DNA of 64,000 nt, from assembly GCA_029891385.1 (NCBI GenBank), contig CM057228.1, positions 64,176,523 to 64,240,522 of the forward strand, read 5' to 3'. The stretch comes from Erythroxylum novogranatense (taxonomy: Eukaryota; Streptophyta; Magnoliopsida; Malpighiales; Erythroxylaceae). This document shows positions 1 to 11,158 of the stretch, piece by piece. Every line of letters begins with the position of its first letter. Within the stretch, counting starts at the first letter, position 1. The position numbers and the translations under genes were made by a program. The notes below the pieces were generated by a model. The model was not told the DNA's origin and ran no database searches. It saw nothing but the letters and a program-made list of their open reading frames with translations.

Positions 1-270
1 CAATGAGATTGTGAACAGAAGCATAAAAATAAACTAGAAGAAATTTTAACCAAGGAGAAGACAAAAGCTTTCAATGTCTCAAGAAAAAGCTTTACCATTG
101 GTCAAAAAAGTGCTTCTTTATTGCTCTAGATATAAACTATTTCTACACAAATTACATCCTTATTGGGTCGGGATTACTAATGTCTCTTCCTAAGGTGCAG
201 TAGTAACTAAGAGTCTAAAACAGAGAAGACATTGAATGTAAATGGTCATCGACTCAAGCCTTATCATAAA
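1..270 (+). pseudogene. Athila/Tat-like gypsy integrase C-terminal remnant
   Basis: Decayed end of a Ty3/gypsy pol gene. In one frame the peptide VNGHRLKPYH can be read at 238-267; this is the conserved block that closes integrase in plant Athila/Tat-lineage elements. The preceding bases (about 120-237) align in spirit with the family's usual tract before it but are full of stops, so no function remains. The pol gene would begin left of the window. Assignment to Athila/Tat rests on this block and on the 3' noncoding layout that follows; stop codons rule out an active protein. Confidence 0.7.
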
Positions 271-2020
271 GAAGGTCAAGTGGAAAATGGAAAGTGTAGA
301 ATTTGTGATCCCAAGAGATGAAAATTTTGTCACATGATGAGGAAAAAATGGAGCTGAGCTAATGATATTAAACAAAGGCACTGTTTGAGAGGCAACTCGA
401 GGGAAGTTTGTTATTTTTTCTTTACATGTTTCTAATTGTTGTTTTGTTTAAATACTCAATTTCTTACATTTAATGTTACCTTGAGGACAATGTAAGTTTT
501 AAGTGTAGGGGTGGAAAACTTATTGTTTATGTTTGTTTTAAGCTCTTTTTAGGTGTTTTTAAGTTATGTTTACATGTAAAAAGAAATAAACAAACAAACA
601 ATATCTCTTTTCTTGTTGCTTCCAAGACTATATAGTCATAATTAGTCTGTAGAATTAAATAAAAAAATTCATGGAAACTTGTTCATTTATTTTTAATCTT
701 TTGATTGGTGAATGCATGTTATCTTTAGAAGAGTAGTAACTAGTATGTAGACATAAGCCAGAGAGATTTTGAGCCTTTAAGACTGACACATCCATATCAG
801 TCTCATTGTCTTTTATTCATGTGTGATCTACATGACATGTATATCTTGATTTTTCTTTAATTTCTATTCGAGACCACATTTTTATCATATGCTTTAACAT
901 GAAAATGATATAGGAATTTTTTTTATGAGTTACATTAGCCAAATAACCTATCTATTGATATGATTTTTCCTTTTATTAAGCCCCTTTAGGCTTTATTAGC
1001 CTTTTCATTTTATGCTAATCACATTAAATGCCTTTAATCTAACCAAATGTCTTACCCAAGCCTTAAAGCTAGTTGAGCATTTGTGATTGTTGATGTTTAT
1101 GGATGCATAAGGGCATAAGTGTGGGGGGTTTGCTTATATGTGGGTTGGTTATAATTTATATAATGTGATTTTATCTCTTATCAATGAATTCCACTGTTGA
1201 TATAATTTCTTTCAATTTTTGTCTTAAAAGAGAAGAAAAATAAAAAAAGAGAATAAAGGAAAAGAAGCTATCAAGGTGGAAAATCATTTGTTTTGCAAAT
1301 CAATTCATATTAATCTTTCTTCCAAAAGTTGTATGGAATGGGTGCTTTGATTATGATGAAAATTATGGAGAAGTTGTTTTGAATGGTCACTCCTTATGAT
1401 TACAATTTATCTTTTACCATCAATTTTTATGAGTGATTTCTTCTAATTGGTTGTGCTTCATATGGTTTATAACTTAAAGATTTAATCTAAGTTGTGAAGT
1501 AGAGTTTTTGCATTCATCATAATTGATGGTACTCAGTTGTGAGTGGATGTTAATTTTTATACTTGACTCCATTGAGTGTTTTTCCTACTTCATTAGCTTT
1601 GATATATTTTCTACTTTATTATCCAATTACCTCTCACCTTAACCTTTTTCCACATTACAACCTTAAAAAGTCCTTTGATTAATGACTATGCATGTTAATC
1701 TTAGTTTAAGGGAACTGAAATGATATGAAAAGTTATGTAATGTCTTAATTTTAAAGAGTGTTTGAGTGTACCTATAAATTTATCTTATTTTAAACATATC
1801 TTGTCAAAGTCTCCCCCTAGATTACTATTTTTTTTATAGGCAATGGTTTTTGATTGACCATGAGTAAAATTATTTAATGCTTAGTTCTTGCCATGGATTT
1901 GAATATTATTCCTCTTTTGTCACGACTATCTATTCTTATTAAATTTGGAAAAGGAAGAAGTGTTTTGGGTTGTGATTTTTTTTTGCCCAATGAAGATTAA
2001 AAGCTAAGCAAGGGGCAATT
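271..2020 (+). other. 3' noncoding region of the Athila/Tat-like element
   Basis: No ORF worth keeping. It holds the signature TTGAGGACAATG near 481-492, followed by a purine-rich AAGTGTAGGGGTGG run, and a second purine run AAGTGTGGGGGG at about 1117-1128. It ends with a candidate polypurine tract AAGCAAGGGGCAATT at about 2006-2020. This arrangement (pol end, long AT-rich spacer, G-rich tracts, LTR) is usual for plant Athila/Tat elements. Which of the G-rich runs primed plus-strand synthesis cannot be decided from sequence alone. Confidence 0.55.
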
Positions 2021-2204
2021 TGATGAGTGCTTGATTAAATAAATATTTATTCCTCAATACTTAGTCATTAATGTTATGAAGTGTTTAAGGTATCTTGGTT
2101 CATATTTTGATTTAGGTACAATTTAGAAAATGGAGGTCTCAACAAGATATTTATTTGCCTTTGTGGAATAAGAAAGAGATGAATAAGGGTGAAGATAGGG
2201 AAAG
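2021..2204 (+). repeat. Start of the 3' LTR of the Athila/Tat-like element, cut off
   Basis: Begins TGATGAGTGC directly after the purine tract, as LTRs of this lineage often do (TGATAAGTG-like). It is interrupted at 2205 by the start of a minus-strand element, and I found no continuation in the window. Confidence 0.5.
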
Positions 2205-3756
2205 TGGTGAATGCTGTCACCTGCAACCAAATTCAAAAGAAATCACTTCCGTTAATACAATTTAATGCATTTGTGGTAAGTGAATATCGTTCCCACGAGA
2301 AATTTTTAATGGTAAAGGTTAGCGAATTTAAAACTAAAACAAAGTAACAGAATGGGGGGGGGGGTTTGTAATTAGGAATTAAACAGAATTTAGTTAGAAT
2401 ACGAAATTGAAAAATAACTAATAACAAAACAATGAGAATTTAACAATCAATAAAAACAAATCTCGATTTTCGGTATCCTTCGTTATTGAACTTGCGTTGA
2501 TCATCGACACTAAAAATAACCAATTTCTTAGTTCAACATTCATCATGGTAAATTTCTTTACCTATTTTCTCTTATGTTTAGTTAACCAAAACATGTATTT
2601 GAATTAATCCTTATTAATTAACGACCTGGATACAATCTTAGATTTAACTAATTAATAACTTTACGAATCAAGAAAATCGACGAACTAGACAACATACATA
2701 CGATGTATATTTAATCTAGACAATTATTTTTCCTAGAATCATGTCCCTAACGTAATAGACAAAAATCCTAGTCGCTACTTTTGATTAAAAGAATTGAACG
2801 TCAATCTGTGTAATCTAGCGATTGATTGAATAAAATCACAAACTAGTTATGCACCTAGTTGTAAAATCAAACAATCAAATAATAACCCATAAAAATAATT
2901 AATACTTGGATAATAAATCGATTGAAATAAAAAAAAGTCTCACAATATGCAAAGTTCAATAACTAGGATTCCGTAAACTAAGAAATAAAAGTTTAGTTAC
3001 CCAACATCATAATTTTCCTAACTATTTCAAGTGTCGCTGGCATTAAGACTGTTGCGGATATCCTCCTCTATTTTCTATCTGCAGCAGCCTTCTTTTTATT
3101 TCCTTCTCACTGACCTCACGTTCCTTTCTCTATTTAACGCAGCCCTCTTGATTTTGCTAAGCCTCACTCTTGTCACTGTAGATGATGGGACAATTAAAGG
3201 TTGGAGTTTAATGGTGTTCCACTTCTCATCCACACAATGCCAGCCACTAGCTTCAAGCTTCTCTTTCCACTTAGCTGCCACATCACTTGTACTCTCTCCA
3301 TTATTGCCTAATTTTTACCAATTAAGAGCTATCGGTTTATTCCACGCTAGCCACTTAAAAAACCCTTTAGCCTTACTTTTCACTTACGCCAACGTTTTGG
3401 TTGCATATTCTCCTGCCCCTCTACTGTAGTGTGATTAGACAATTTAACTTGGTGGTCCAGGTTTTATTCACGCCTCTACACGCCCTCTGCTCTTGTAGCG
3501 TTTTGGATGAAACGCACACAACGCCTTTGGAACGCTGTGTTCATGCGTTTTTGGAACTTGTCGTTTTCTTACTCCCCATCAGGTGTTGCGTTTCAAGTTT
3601 CTGATAGTTGCACGAGGTCATATATCGTGATTCTTTCGATTTAATTCCAAAATACATCTTGACATGAAACAAAATTAATTCCCATTAAGTGTAATCTAAA
3701 ACCTTAAGAATAAAGAAAATTAACACACAAAAAGATATACAATAACGATGCTAACA
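2205..3756 (-). repeat. LTR1 of the Athila/Tat-like array (3' LTR)
   Basis: 1552 bp. On the + strand it starts TGGTGAATGC and ends GATGCTAACA. It matches LTR3 (7687-13103 minus the insertion) through nearly its whole length and LTR2 through the first ~900 bp. It contains an 11-G run at 2354-2364. A 132-codon open frame at 3031-3429 (+) is antisense to the LTR and begins with GTG; I do not regard it as a gene. Confidence 0.75.
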
Positions 3757-3771
3757 AACTCCCCCACACTT
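3757..3771 (-). other. Polypurine tract of the Athila/Tat-like element
   Basis: Reads AAGTGTGGGGGAGTT on the minus strand, immediately before the LTR1 start TGTTAGC. The same tract recurs at 13104-13118 next to LTR3. Confidence 0.75.
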
Positions 3772-6006
3772 AACTTTTTGGTCACCCTCAGGTAAATTAA
3801 ACATGATCATCAAATTTTATCAATTCATTTTCAAAGAAACTGAACATATGCAGTCATTCAAACTTTAGCCAATCAAATGTCAAGCTACTTCATAAATCAT
3901 GATTAGTTTTCATCAGTGCACATAAAAAAACTCAACTTATGAAACTATCATTCAAAGATAAGCATAAACTCACAATATATTTTCTTCACAGAATTCACTC
4001 ATTTCACTCAAGTGTTTATAGGTTATGTTTCGCTCAAAAACTCCCTATAGGAAATAACACTATCATAGGCTTGCAAATACACCAATTCTCTTCAACAGTG
4101 ATTACATGATAAAATAGATCAAAAGGACTTTATTTGAGGTTGTAATGGGGCTAAGGTTAAGGTAAGTCAAAAGGGTTTTGAAGGGTTCTTCACAAGTAGT
4201 CATAAAACACTAAATATATCAAGGGACAACAAAATGTATTTCTGAGAATTGTATGAAAACAAACAAACTACTCAGAATTTGTTATTGCTACTATACTTGA
4301 TCCTTTTCTTCTTTTTTCTTCCTTTTTTGGGTTTTTTTGAATATTAAGGAAACAATAATCAAAACAGCAACTAAATACAATGTGCTCTAGGACTAGGAGT
4401 ACCAGTAAACTCATCTCAGAAAATAAAATATAGCTAAAAGTCCCAAAACTAGCTAACTTAATACTTTATTAAACTTGTGAATAGGTATGGTAACGGGGTT
4501 TTTTGGGTTTTAAAATAAGGTGATTGATTGAAAAATAAAGTTAAAGGCTCAAAACGTTTGCAAAGAGAAAATAAATAGGTAGGTCAATTTTAAGCTAAGG
4601 GTTAAAAGAAAAAGGGCCTTAATCATTTATATCTAGCATGCTTCTAATAAATTCAAATTGGTTCAGAGCAAGTTCTGAAGGTAATCACCTAAAGGAATAT
4701 GACACACATAAAGAAATGAAATGACTTTGAATATAGTCATATTGGCTCAAATCCTCACATAGGCTCAATTGAAAATCCATTACGCTTTTATACATTACCT
4801 AATCACTCAAGCATCAATTTTTGAGCAAGCTTATGTAACCAACTACTTTAATCAATCAACATGATTCACCTTCTATTCAACTAGCCTAATTTGACTTCAA
4901 GCACGCAATTCAGTCTCATTCCAACTACTAAGATAGAATTTCATAGTTTAACCCACATCACATGTAAATTAAAAGACAGAAAAAAAAACTACATCAAAAT
5001 GAACAAAGAAACAATAAATTCAAAACACACAGTCACACAAACATTCAACGTCTCCCCCCACCACTTAATCTACATTGTCCTCAATGTACTCGCAAAAAGA
5101 AAAATACAAGAAAATAAAAAAGTAAAGGTTTAAGAAGCTTCTCTGTTAATGCTTCAAGGTGTTGGTGGAAAAGGCGGTTGAAATTTCTGTTGTTCAAAGA
5201 AAGCAAGCTGATTGTGCTCCAATATATGTAATCTGCGCTCCATGCGCTGCAGGAGTTGCTCTATTTCCTTGGAATTCTGTTGAAGTTGTGAAACAAACCC
5301 AAGAGTTGAATATTGATGTGTGGCAGCTACAGTTGACAATAACGAGAGAAAAGCTCAATGAAAGAAGAAGTGGGAAAAGAAAGAGGGCGGTGGAAAGCAT
5401 GAAAATTTTTGTTTTTTGAAATTTAAAAGAAAAAAATTAGAATAGCAGAATTGAGCATATTAAATTAAATTCCTAACTAAACTGAATTAAACCTAAGAAT
5501 GAAAATAAAAATGTAAATAAAAGAACACACATAAAAGAAAGGGATACGAATGGGGTGCCTCCCATTAAGCGCTTATCAAAGGTCATAAGCTTAACCCTTA
5601 GCATATGTACATCATCCATTATTGAATGGATGCTTAAGTCCAAAAGGAAGCATGCTCAAACTCCGTGAGGAGCTTGGACCACCTTCCCTCGAAATAGGCT
5701 CTTTATCAGCACGATGCTCTATGACTTCTGATGAGTGAAACTTCATCGCTTCACCATTATACTTTAATGTCTACTCATCTTTTCGAGCATCACCATTTTT
5801 ACACTAGGATGGTCTATGTAAGAGTATCATCAATGGTTGTGGAGACTCAACATCCTATTTGCCACCTTCGTTCTTCAGCTCGCTCGCCCACAGCTCTTCT
5901 AAAAATTGCACTTTTTGCGACTCTTCCTGTTCTTCTTCTTCTTGTACTTGTAAACAACTAGGAAAAGGAAACAAAATTTGGTTAGCGATAATATAAACTG
6001 CATCGC
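3772..6006 (-). other. Noncoding internal region of the Athila/Tat-like element
   Basis: AT-rich with no pol coding. On the minus strand the TTGAGGACAATG signature sits near 5074-5085, followed by an AAGTGGTGGGGGG purine run (about 5052-5067), as in the 1-2020 element. The first ~600 bp are repeated at 13104-13726. Confidence 0.6.
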
Positions 6007-6447
6007 TTACCATAGGGGTTGCACATCCTCCATCTTTTCTCGAACAATAATCTCTTCCTCTCCTAACCCCACTTGCTCTTCCTTTATTGCTTCTGGGTTC
6101 TCTAAATGATCTCCAATCTTTGAAAGAGTGCACAACTCTTCCTTCGCATCACTCTCCTGCTGGCTAAAAATTCTTACAGACATTAAGGCTTCCATTCTCT
6201 CCGCTAAGTGGCTTAATTGATATTCCAAAGTCTTCAAGCTACTCCTCGTTACCTACTGACATTGAAGAGTGCTCGTCGCTAAACTCATTACGATTTCCTC
6301 CAAAGACATCATATTAGCTTGTGGTGGTGGTGGTTGAGGCGGAGGCTTTGGCTCCAAGTAGGACTGCTGTTGATAATAGCTCGGTGGAGAAGCAAATATG
6401 TATTGTGTATCTTGCAAAACAGGACACGTACAAAAATAATAACCCAA
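6007..6447 (-). pseudogene. gag C-terminal remnant (Athila/Tat-like)
   Basis: One minus-strand frame runs from 6447 to 6007 with a single in-frame stop at 6253-6255. It encodes a Tyr/Pro/Gln-rich stretch (PPSYYQQQSY, then PPPQPPPPQ), then MMSLEEIVMSLATSTLQ, and after the stop LKTLEYQLSHLAERMEA and a Glu-rich tail. The sequence PQ-rich spacer, SLEE helix, then a 'LE-Q-LAE' heptad-like helix is the familiar C-terminal part of plant Athila/Tat Gag, which forms the particle shell. No zinc finger, protease or polymerase follows; the gene was cut short by deletion before or after insertion. Confidence 0.6.
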
Positions 6448-6775
6448 AAATTAACAAACTTCACATACCTTAGCTTGTTGATCATCCCTTGGTACTTGCG
6501 TGGCTAAGGGTGTGAAATCCGTCACTTGATGGTCAAACCTAAAAGTTACAACAAACAGAAACTCATTATCATAATAAGGATAATATGAAAAATCGAATCG
6601 GAAGCATACTGATAGTGAGCCATTTTGCTAAAACATCAAAAAATCAGAAAGAGCTGTGAAACTGAAATAAACAGAAGACAAGGTAACCAAGTGCAATGAA
6701 AACAAAATCACAAAAAAACAAAAACAACACTAAAAAAAACACAAACACAAAGAAAAACAAAACGACACCAAAATT

Positions 6776-7672
6776 TGGTGAATGCTATCGCCTGCAACCA
6801 ATTTAAAAAAATTACTTCCATTAATATAATTTAATGTAGTAGTGGTAAGTGGACTTCGTCCTCACGATAAATTTTTAACGATAAAGGTTAGCGAGTTTAA
6901 AACTAAAACAAAGTAACGAAATGGGGGGGGGGGGGTTGTAATCAGGAATTAAATAGAATTTCATTAGAATACGAAATTGAAAAATAACTAATAACAAAAC
7001 AATGAGAATTTAACAATCAATAGAAATAAATCTTGGTTTCCTGTATCCTTCATTATTGAACTTGCATTGGTCATCGACACTAAAAATAACTAATTTATTA
7101 GTTCAACATTCGTCGTGGTAAATTTTTTTTACCTATTTTCTCTTATGTTTAGTTAACCAAAACACATATTTGAATTAACCCTTATTAATTAACAACCTAG
7201 ATACGATCTTAGATTTAATTAATTACTAGCTTTACGAATCAAGAAAATCGACGAACTAGACAACATACATACGATTTATATTTAGCCTAGACAATTATTT
7301 TTCCTAGAATCATGTTCCTAACGTAGTAGACAAAAATCCTAGTTGCTACTTTTGATTAAAAGAATTGAACGTCAATCTGTGTAATCTAGCGATTGATTGA
7401 ATAAAATCACAAATTAGTTGTGCACCAAGCTGTAAAATCAAACAATCAAATAATAACCCAGAAAAAATAAATAATACTTGGATAATAAATCAATTGAAAT
7501 AAAGAACAAAAGTCTCACAATATGCAAAGTTCAATAAATAGGATTTCGTAAACCAAGAAATAAAAATTTAGTTACCCAACATCATGGTTTTCCTATCTAT
7601 TTCAACTGTTGCTGGCGTTAAGATTATTGCGGACATCCTCCTCTATTTTCTATCTGCAGAAACCTTCTTTTA
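6776..7672 (-). repeat. LTR2 of the Athila/Tat-like array, truncated
   Basis: Starts TGGTGAATGC and matches LTR1 up to about CTGCAG...CCTTCTTTT, where it stops and is fused to a new copy of the primer-site stub AACGACGCC (7672-7680). Has a 13-G run at 6923-6935. The primer-binding end lies just left, at about 6761-6775. Confidence 0.7.
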
Positions 7673-8569
7673 ACGACGCCAAAATTTGGTGAATGCTATC
7701 ACCTGCAACCAAATTCAAAAGAAATCACTTCCGTTAATACAATTTAATGTTGTAACATCCCACCCCCTGACAGGAAGGGTAAAATAGTTAATTGTCATAG
7801 GATGAGATTGATAGGGATTAATTAGTATTATTCATACCTTATGTGACATATTTGTATTGTGAAAAATGACATTGTTGCACATGAAAATATTGTACATGCA
7901 TACATTGACATTCCCGGTTTATTTGGTTATAACTGTAATTGGTTGAGAATTTCGAGAATTATGGGTTATTGATCTTGAAAAATTATTTGGAGAGTGTCAA
8001 TAATGATTTTTCAATTTTGGAGAATTTTAGGAAATTTTCTAAAATTTTTCGGGGTTAAATCCCGGACTAGAAAAAATACTGGGTGACAGACCAATTGGTC
8101 AAGGGTAGTAGAATTCATTATCAATGGTATTGGGTTATGGATATATGGCTATAGGGGTATTGGACAAGTGTTAATTGTTGGAATTTGGGTTAAAATTTAT
8201 TAATTGATGAAGATTTATTGAAGGCTTGACACATGGCATGTTATTAGCCATGTATTTATTTAAGTAACCTTAGGTTTGTCATTTTTTAAGCTTATTTTCA
8301 CACTCTCTCACGACACTCTCTCATACTGGAAGATATTTGGTGATTTTTTTCCCATCTTCGTGGCTTCTCTTCTTCCCTTTCTTGGTGAGCTTTGATCACT
8401 CTAGTTTCCTTTGTTGTTGAACATCCTACACCTCTTCCACCTTGCTCTTCTTTCCATCAAAGAAATTATTCACTTTCCAACCCTAGAGATGGTGATCTTC
8501 GTGGGTGGTGGAGCAATCTAGGTCTTGAGGTTTTCCTAGAAGAATTTGAAGATTTAGTGACTTAATTAT

Positions 8570-10446
8570 GTAAGTATCATGTTTCATGTTACATGTATGG
8601 TTATTTGAAGCTAGCATGATAAGAAGGTGAGGATTGAGTGTTAATGGTGTATGTGTTTAACTTGATATTAATAGTTGGTCATACTTGTGTTTTGAGTGTG
8701 TATGTTGAGCCTAAGTGAATTTATGAATGATCTAGTAACTTATTTCTTTTTCATTAGGATGCTTATGCATGTGGAATTGGTGTTAGAAGTGATAGTATAT
8801 AAGTTGAAGATGAAAGCTGAAAAATGGATTTTTGACCTACTGTACTGTTTTGAGCATAACACATTGTGTGGTTATGAAAATGAGTCGAGGTTTGTTCCCA
8901 ATTAAACTTTGGCTTGTTGGCTACACTTTTGTGTGAAATAGGTGTTGTCTAATTTTAGTCTTAAGAGGGTTAATTTTAGCATGGAAAGTTACTGGTGATG
9001 GCTGGAATGAACAGTAACCGAACCACATAACTTAGAGTTTTGATGATTTTTCTAGATTAATTGAGAAGGAATTAGGGAAAATGGTCTTCATTAAAGTTTA
9101 AGCCTATATTGTTAGCTTTCCATTGCCACTGATTTTGCAATTTTTCGATATGTATATTGGGAGATATCCACTGTTAACTATTGACTGATTTTGGACATGG
9201 TGGTGAAACCTAGCCTAAGTGTCATATTTGCGAGCATTCTGAATGGAAGCAATTTTAGCAATTTATGTAAATTTAATTAGCTTGAGTAATCTTCTGAAGA
9301 GTTGTAGAGGAAACATTTATATTGAAAATGGTATATAGCATGTAATGTTTTGAGATTAGATTTGGGAGTTATGAGTTTTCAAATCCTGAACCTGCATAAA
9401 GGTGTTAACTGCTGATCATGGCAGAAACTTACATAACAGTTTTGAATTGGTTAGAGATGGAATTGGCTCTTAAGCTCTTCATTAAACTTGAAGTATGTGG
9501 TTTTATCTTTCCAATGATATGAGGTAGTGATTTTTTTGACTTGTGTACAGGGAGTTATGCTTGATAGAACATTACTGTCCAGATTGGGTGATTTCTGGGG
9601 TAGCATCATTGATTGAATTATTTGACCTAGTTAACAATTGAATTTGATTTTGGGTTGTTCATGAAAGTTGTTGATAATATTGGGATATTTCTGAGCATAT
9701 TTATTGTGTAATGTTTGACTAAGGAACTGGAAAGTTACAGATTTTATAAACTGTTGCACTGTTTTGACAAATGTTGCACTGTTTTAAGAGGTATTGTGAG
9801 GGTAGTAACTTTGATTGCATTTTTGACACCCTTAGAAGTGAAATTGGCTTCTGTGTCCTTCATGAAACTTGTAGAGCTCTCTTTTCTCTATAAAATACAC
9901 ACCAAGTTTGTCCAATTTGGAGTCCGGAGTAGGGAGTTATGCCCTGTGTAAGTTGGGATATCGGAGGACGTTGTTTCATATATGCTATTGTATAGCATAA
10001 GTCGACTACTCCATATAAGTCGACTAGTACATACATAGTGGTATAAGTCGACTTGCATCCTCAGACAAGTTGACTAGGATCATATATTTTCCTTCTTTTG
10101 CTCATAACTTTTCCGTCCGACATCCGATTGACCTGATTCTTGAGGCATCGGTTTCGTGAGACATTGAATTTTATTTCATGAGAAATTGGGAATTTTTGGA
10201 CGGAAAATTGACGGGTGTCCGGGAAATGGGTATGTCCTCACTGTTTTATTTAATTGGGGACCTATAGAGGTCCAAATTGAGCGCCGTCAGCGCCATTAGA
10301 TTTCTAATTTTTAAACGGATTTTTCTGAAGGAAAAAAATAGAATTAGGGTCGGGAATTCATGAACATGCATTATACACCTACATGTGTATCATTAACGAA
10401 TTCGGATTGGATCATTAGTGATCGTTTTGTTTTTTGATTCTTATAG
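8570..10446 (+). other. Candidate intron 1 in the solo LTR
   Basis: Begins GTAAGTAT after a CT-rich leader and ends TTTTTTGATTCTTATAG, a good plant-type 3' splice site. The flanks on each side align with adjacent bases in the 2.1 kb LARD LTRs (around 48326 and 53890), which lack this block. Splicing is inferred. Confidence 0.45.
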
Positions 10447-10513
10447 CGGCACAATTGGAGCGTCGATCGACCAACGTAGCAGAGACTTCCCGGCATTAGC
10501 TCGGAAGATATAG

Positions 10514-11158
10514 GTGAGTAACCTAGATGGGTTTCTCAATTATTACTTGTCAAATATGGGGATAATGGCGGGACAAGGAATGTGTACATTGTGTGACTTG
10601 TCTGCCATTACTGTGATTGACTGTGATTGATTGTCAATTATGAACTGTTCATTGTTGTGAATTATGGACTATTATTTGTGCATGCTGACTGTTAATTGAC
10701 TGTGCTTGACTATGAATGATTAACTGTTTATGGGGATGTTGTAACTGGGCATGTGCATTCATACACAGATGCATAAACTGATAAAGGAAAATTGTGAACC
10801 GAGTCGCCACTGATACTGAAACGAGCCTAGAGCTCGAAATACTGAAACGAGCCTAGAGCTCGAAGGAGATAATTCTCCCAGACGCCGTCATCGATCATCG
10901 AATACCGTTTACGCGCTTCGGTCACAACATTGTAATTAAACTAGAAAAGAGTCACATGTGCATTGCATGATTATTGGATGAATACCGAAATGGGATTTAT
11001 CAGACAGATCAGATATTATCGTGGATCAGAGACCGTAGTATTACCGCAATCGCCTTTATTATGTGAATTAATTATGTGATGCATGAATTGAGAGAACCAT
11101 CGATGATGGTTCCTCATTGAGTTCGCAAACTCATCCAAAATTGCAATCTATTTTTCAG
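10514..11158 (+). other. Candidate intron 2 in the solo LTR
   Basis: Donor TAG|GTGAGTAACC; acceptor TATTTTTCAG|GA. Stem-loop TGAGTT-CGCA-AACTCA at 11118-11133, 25 nt before the AG. Confidence 0.45.

Noticed and set aside
3031..3429. 132-codon hydrophobic ORF (+), partly repeated at 12342-12733
   Set aside because: It lies antisense within LTR1 and LTR3, starts with GTG, and is frameshifted in the second copy; no motif. It is a by-product of repeat conservation.
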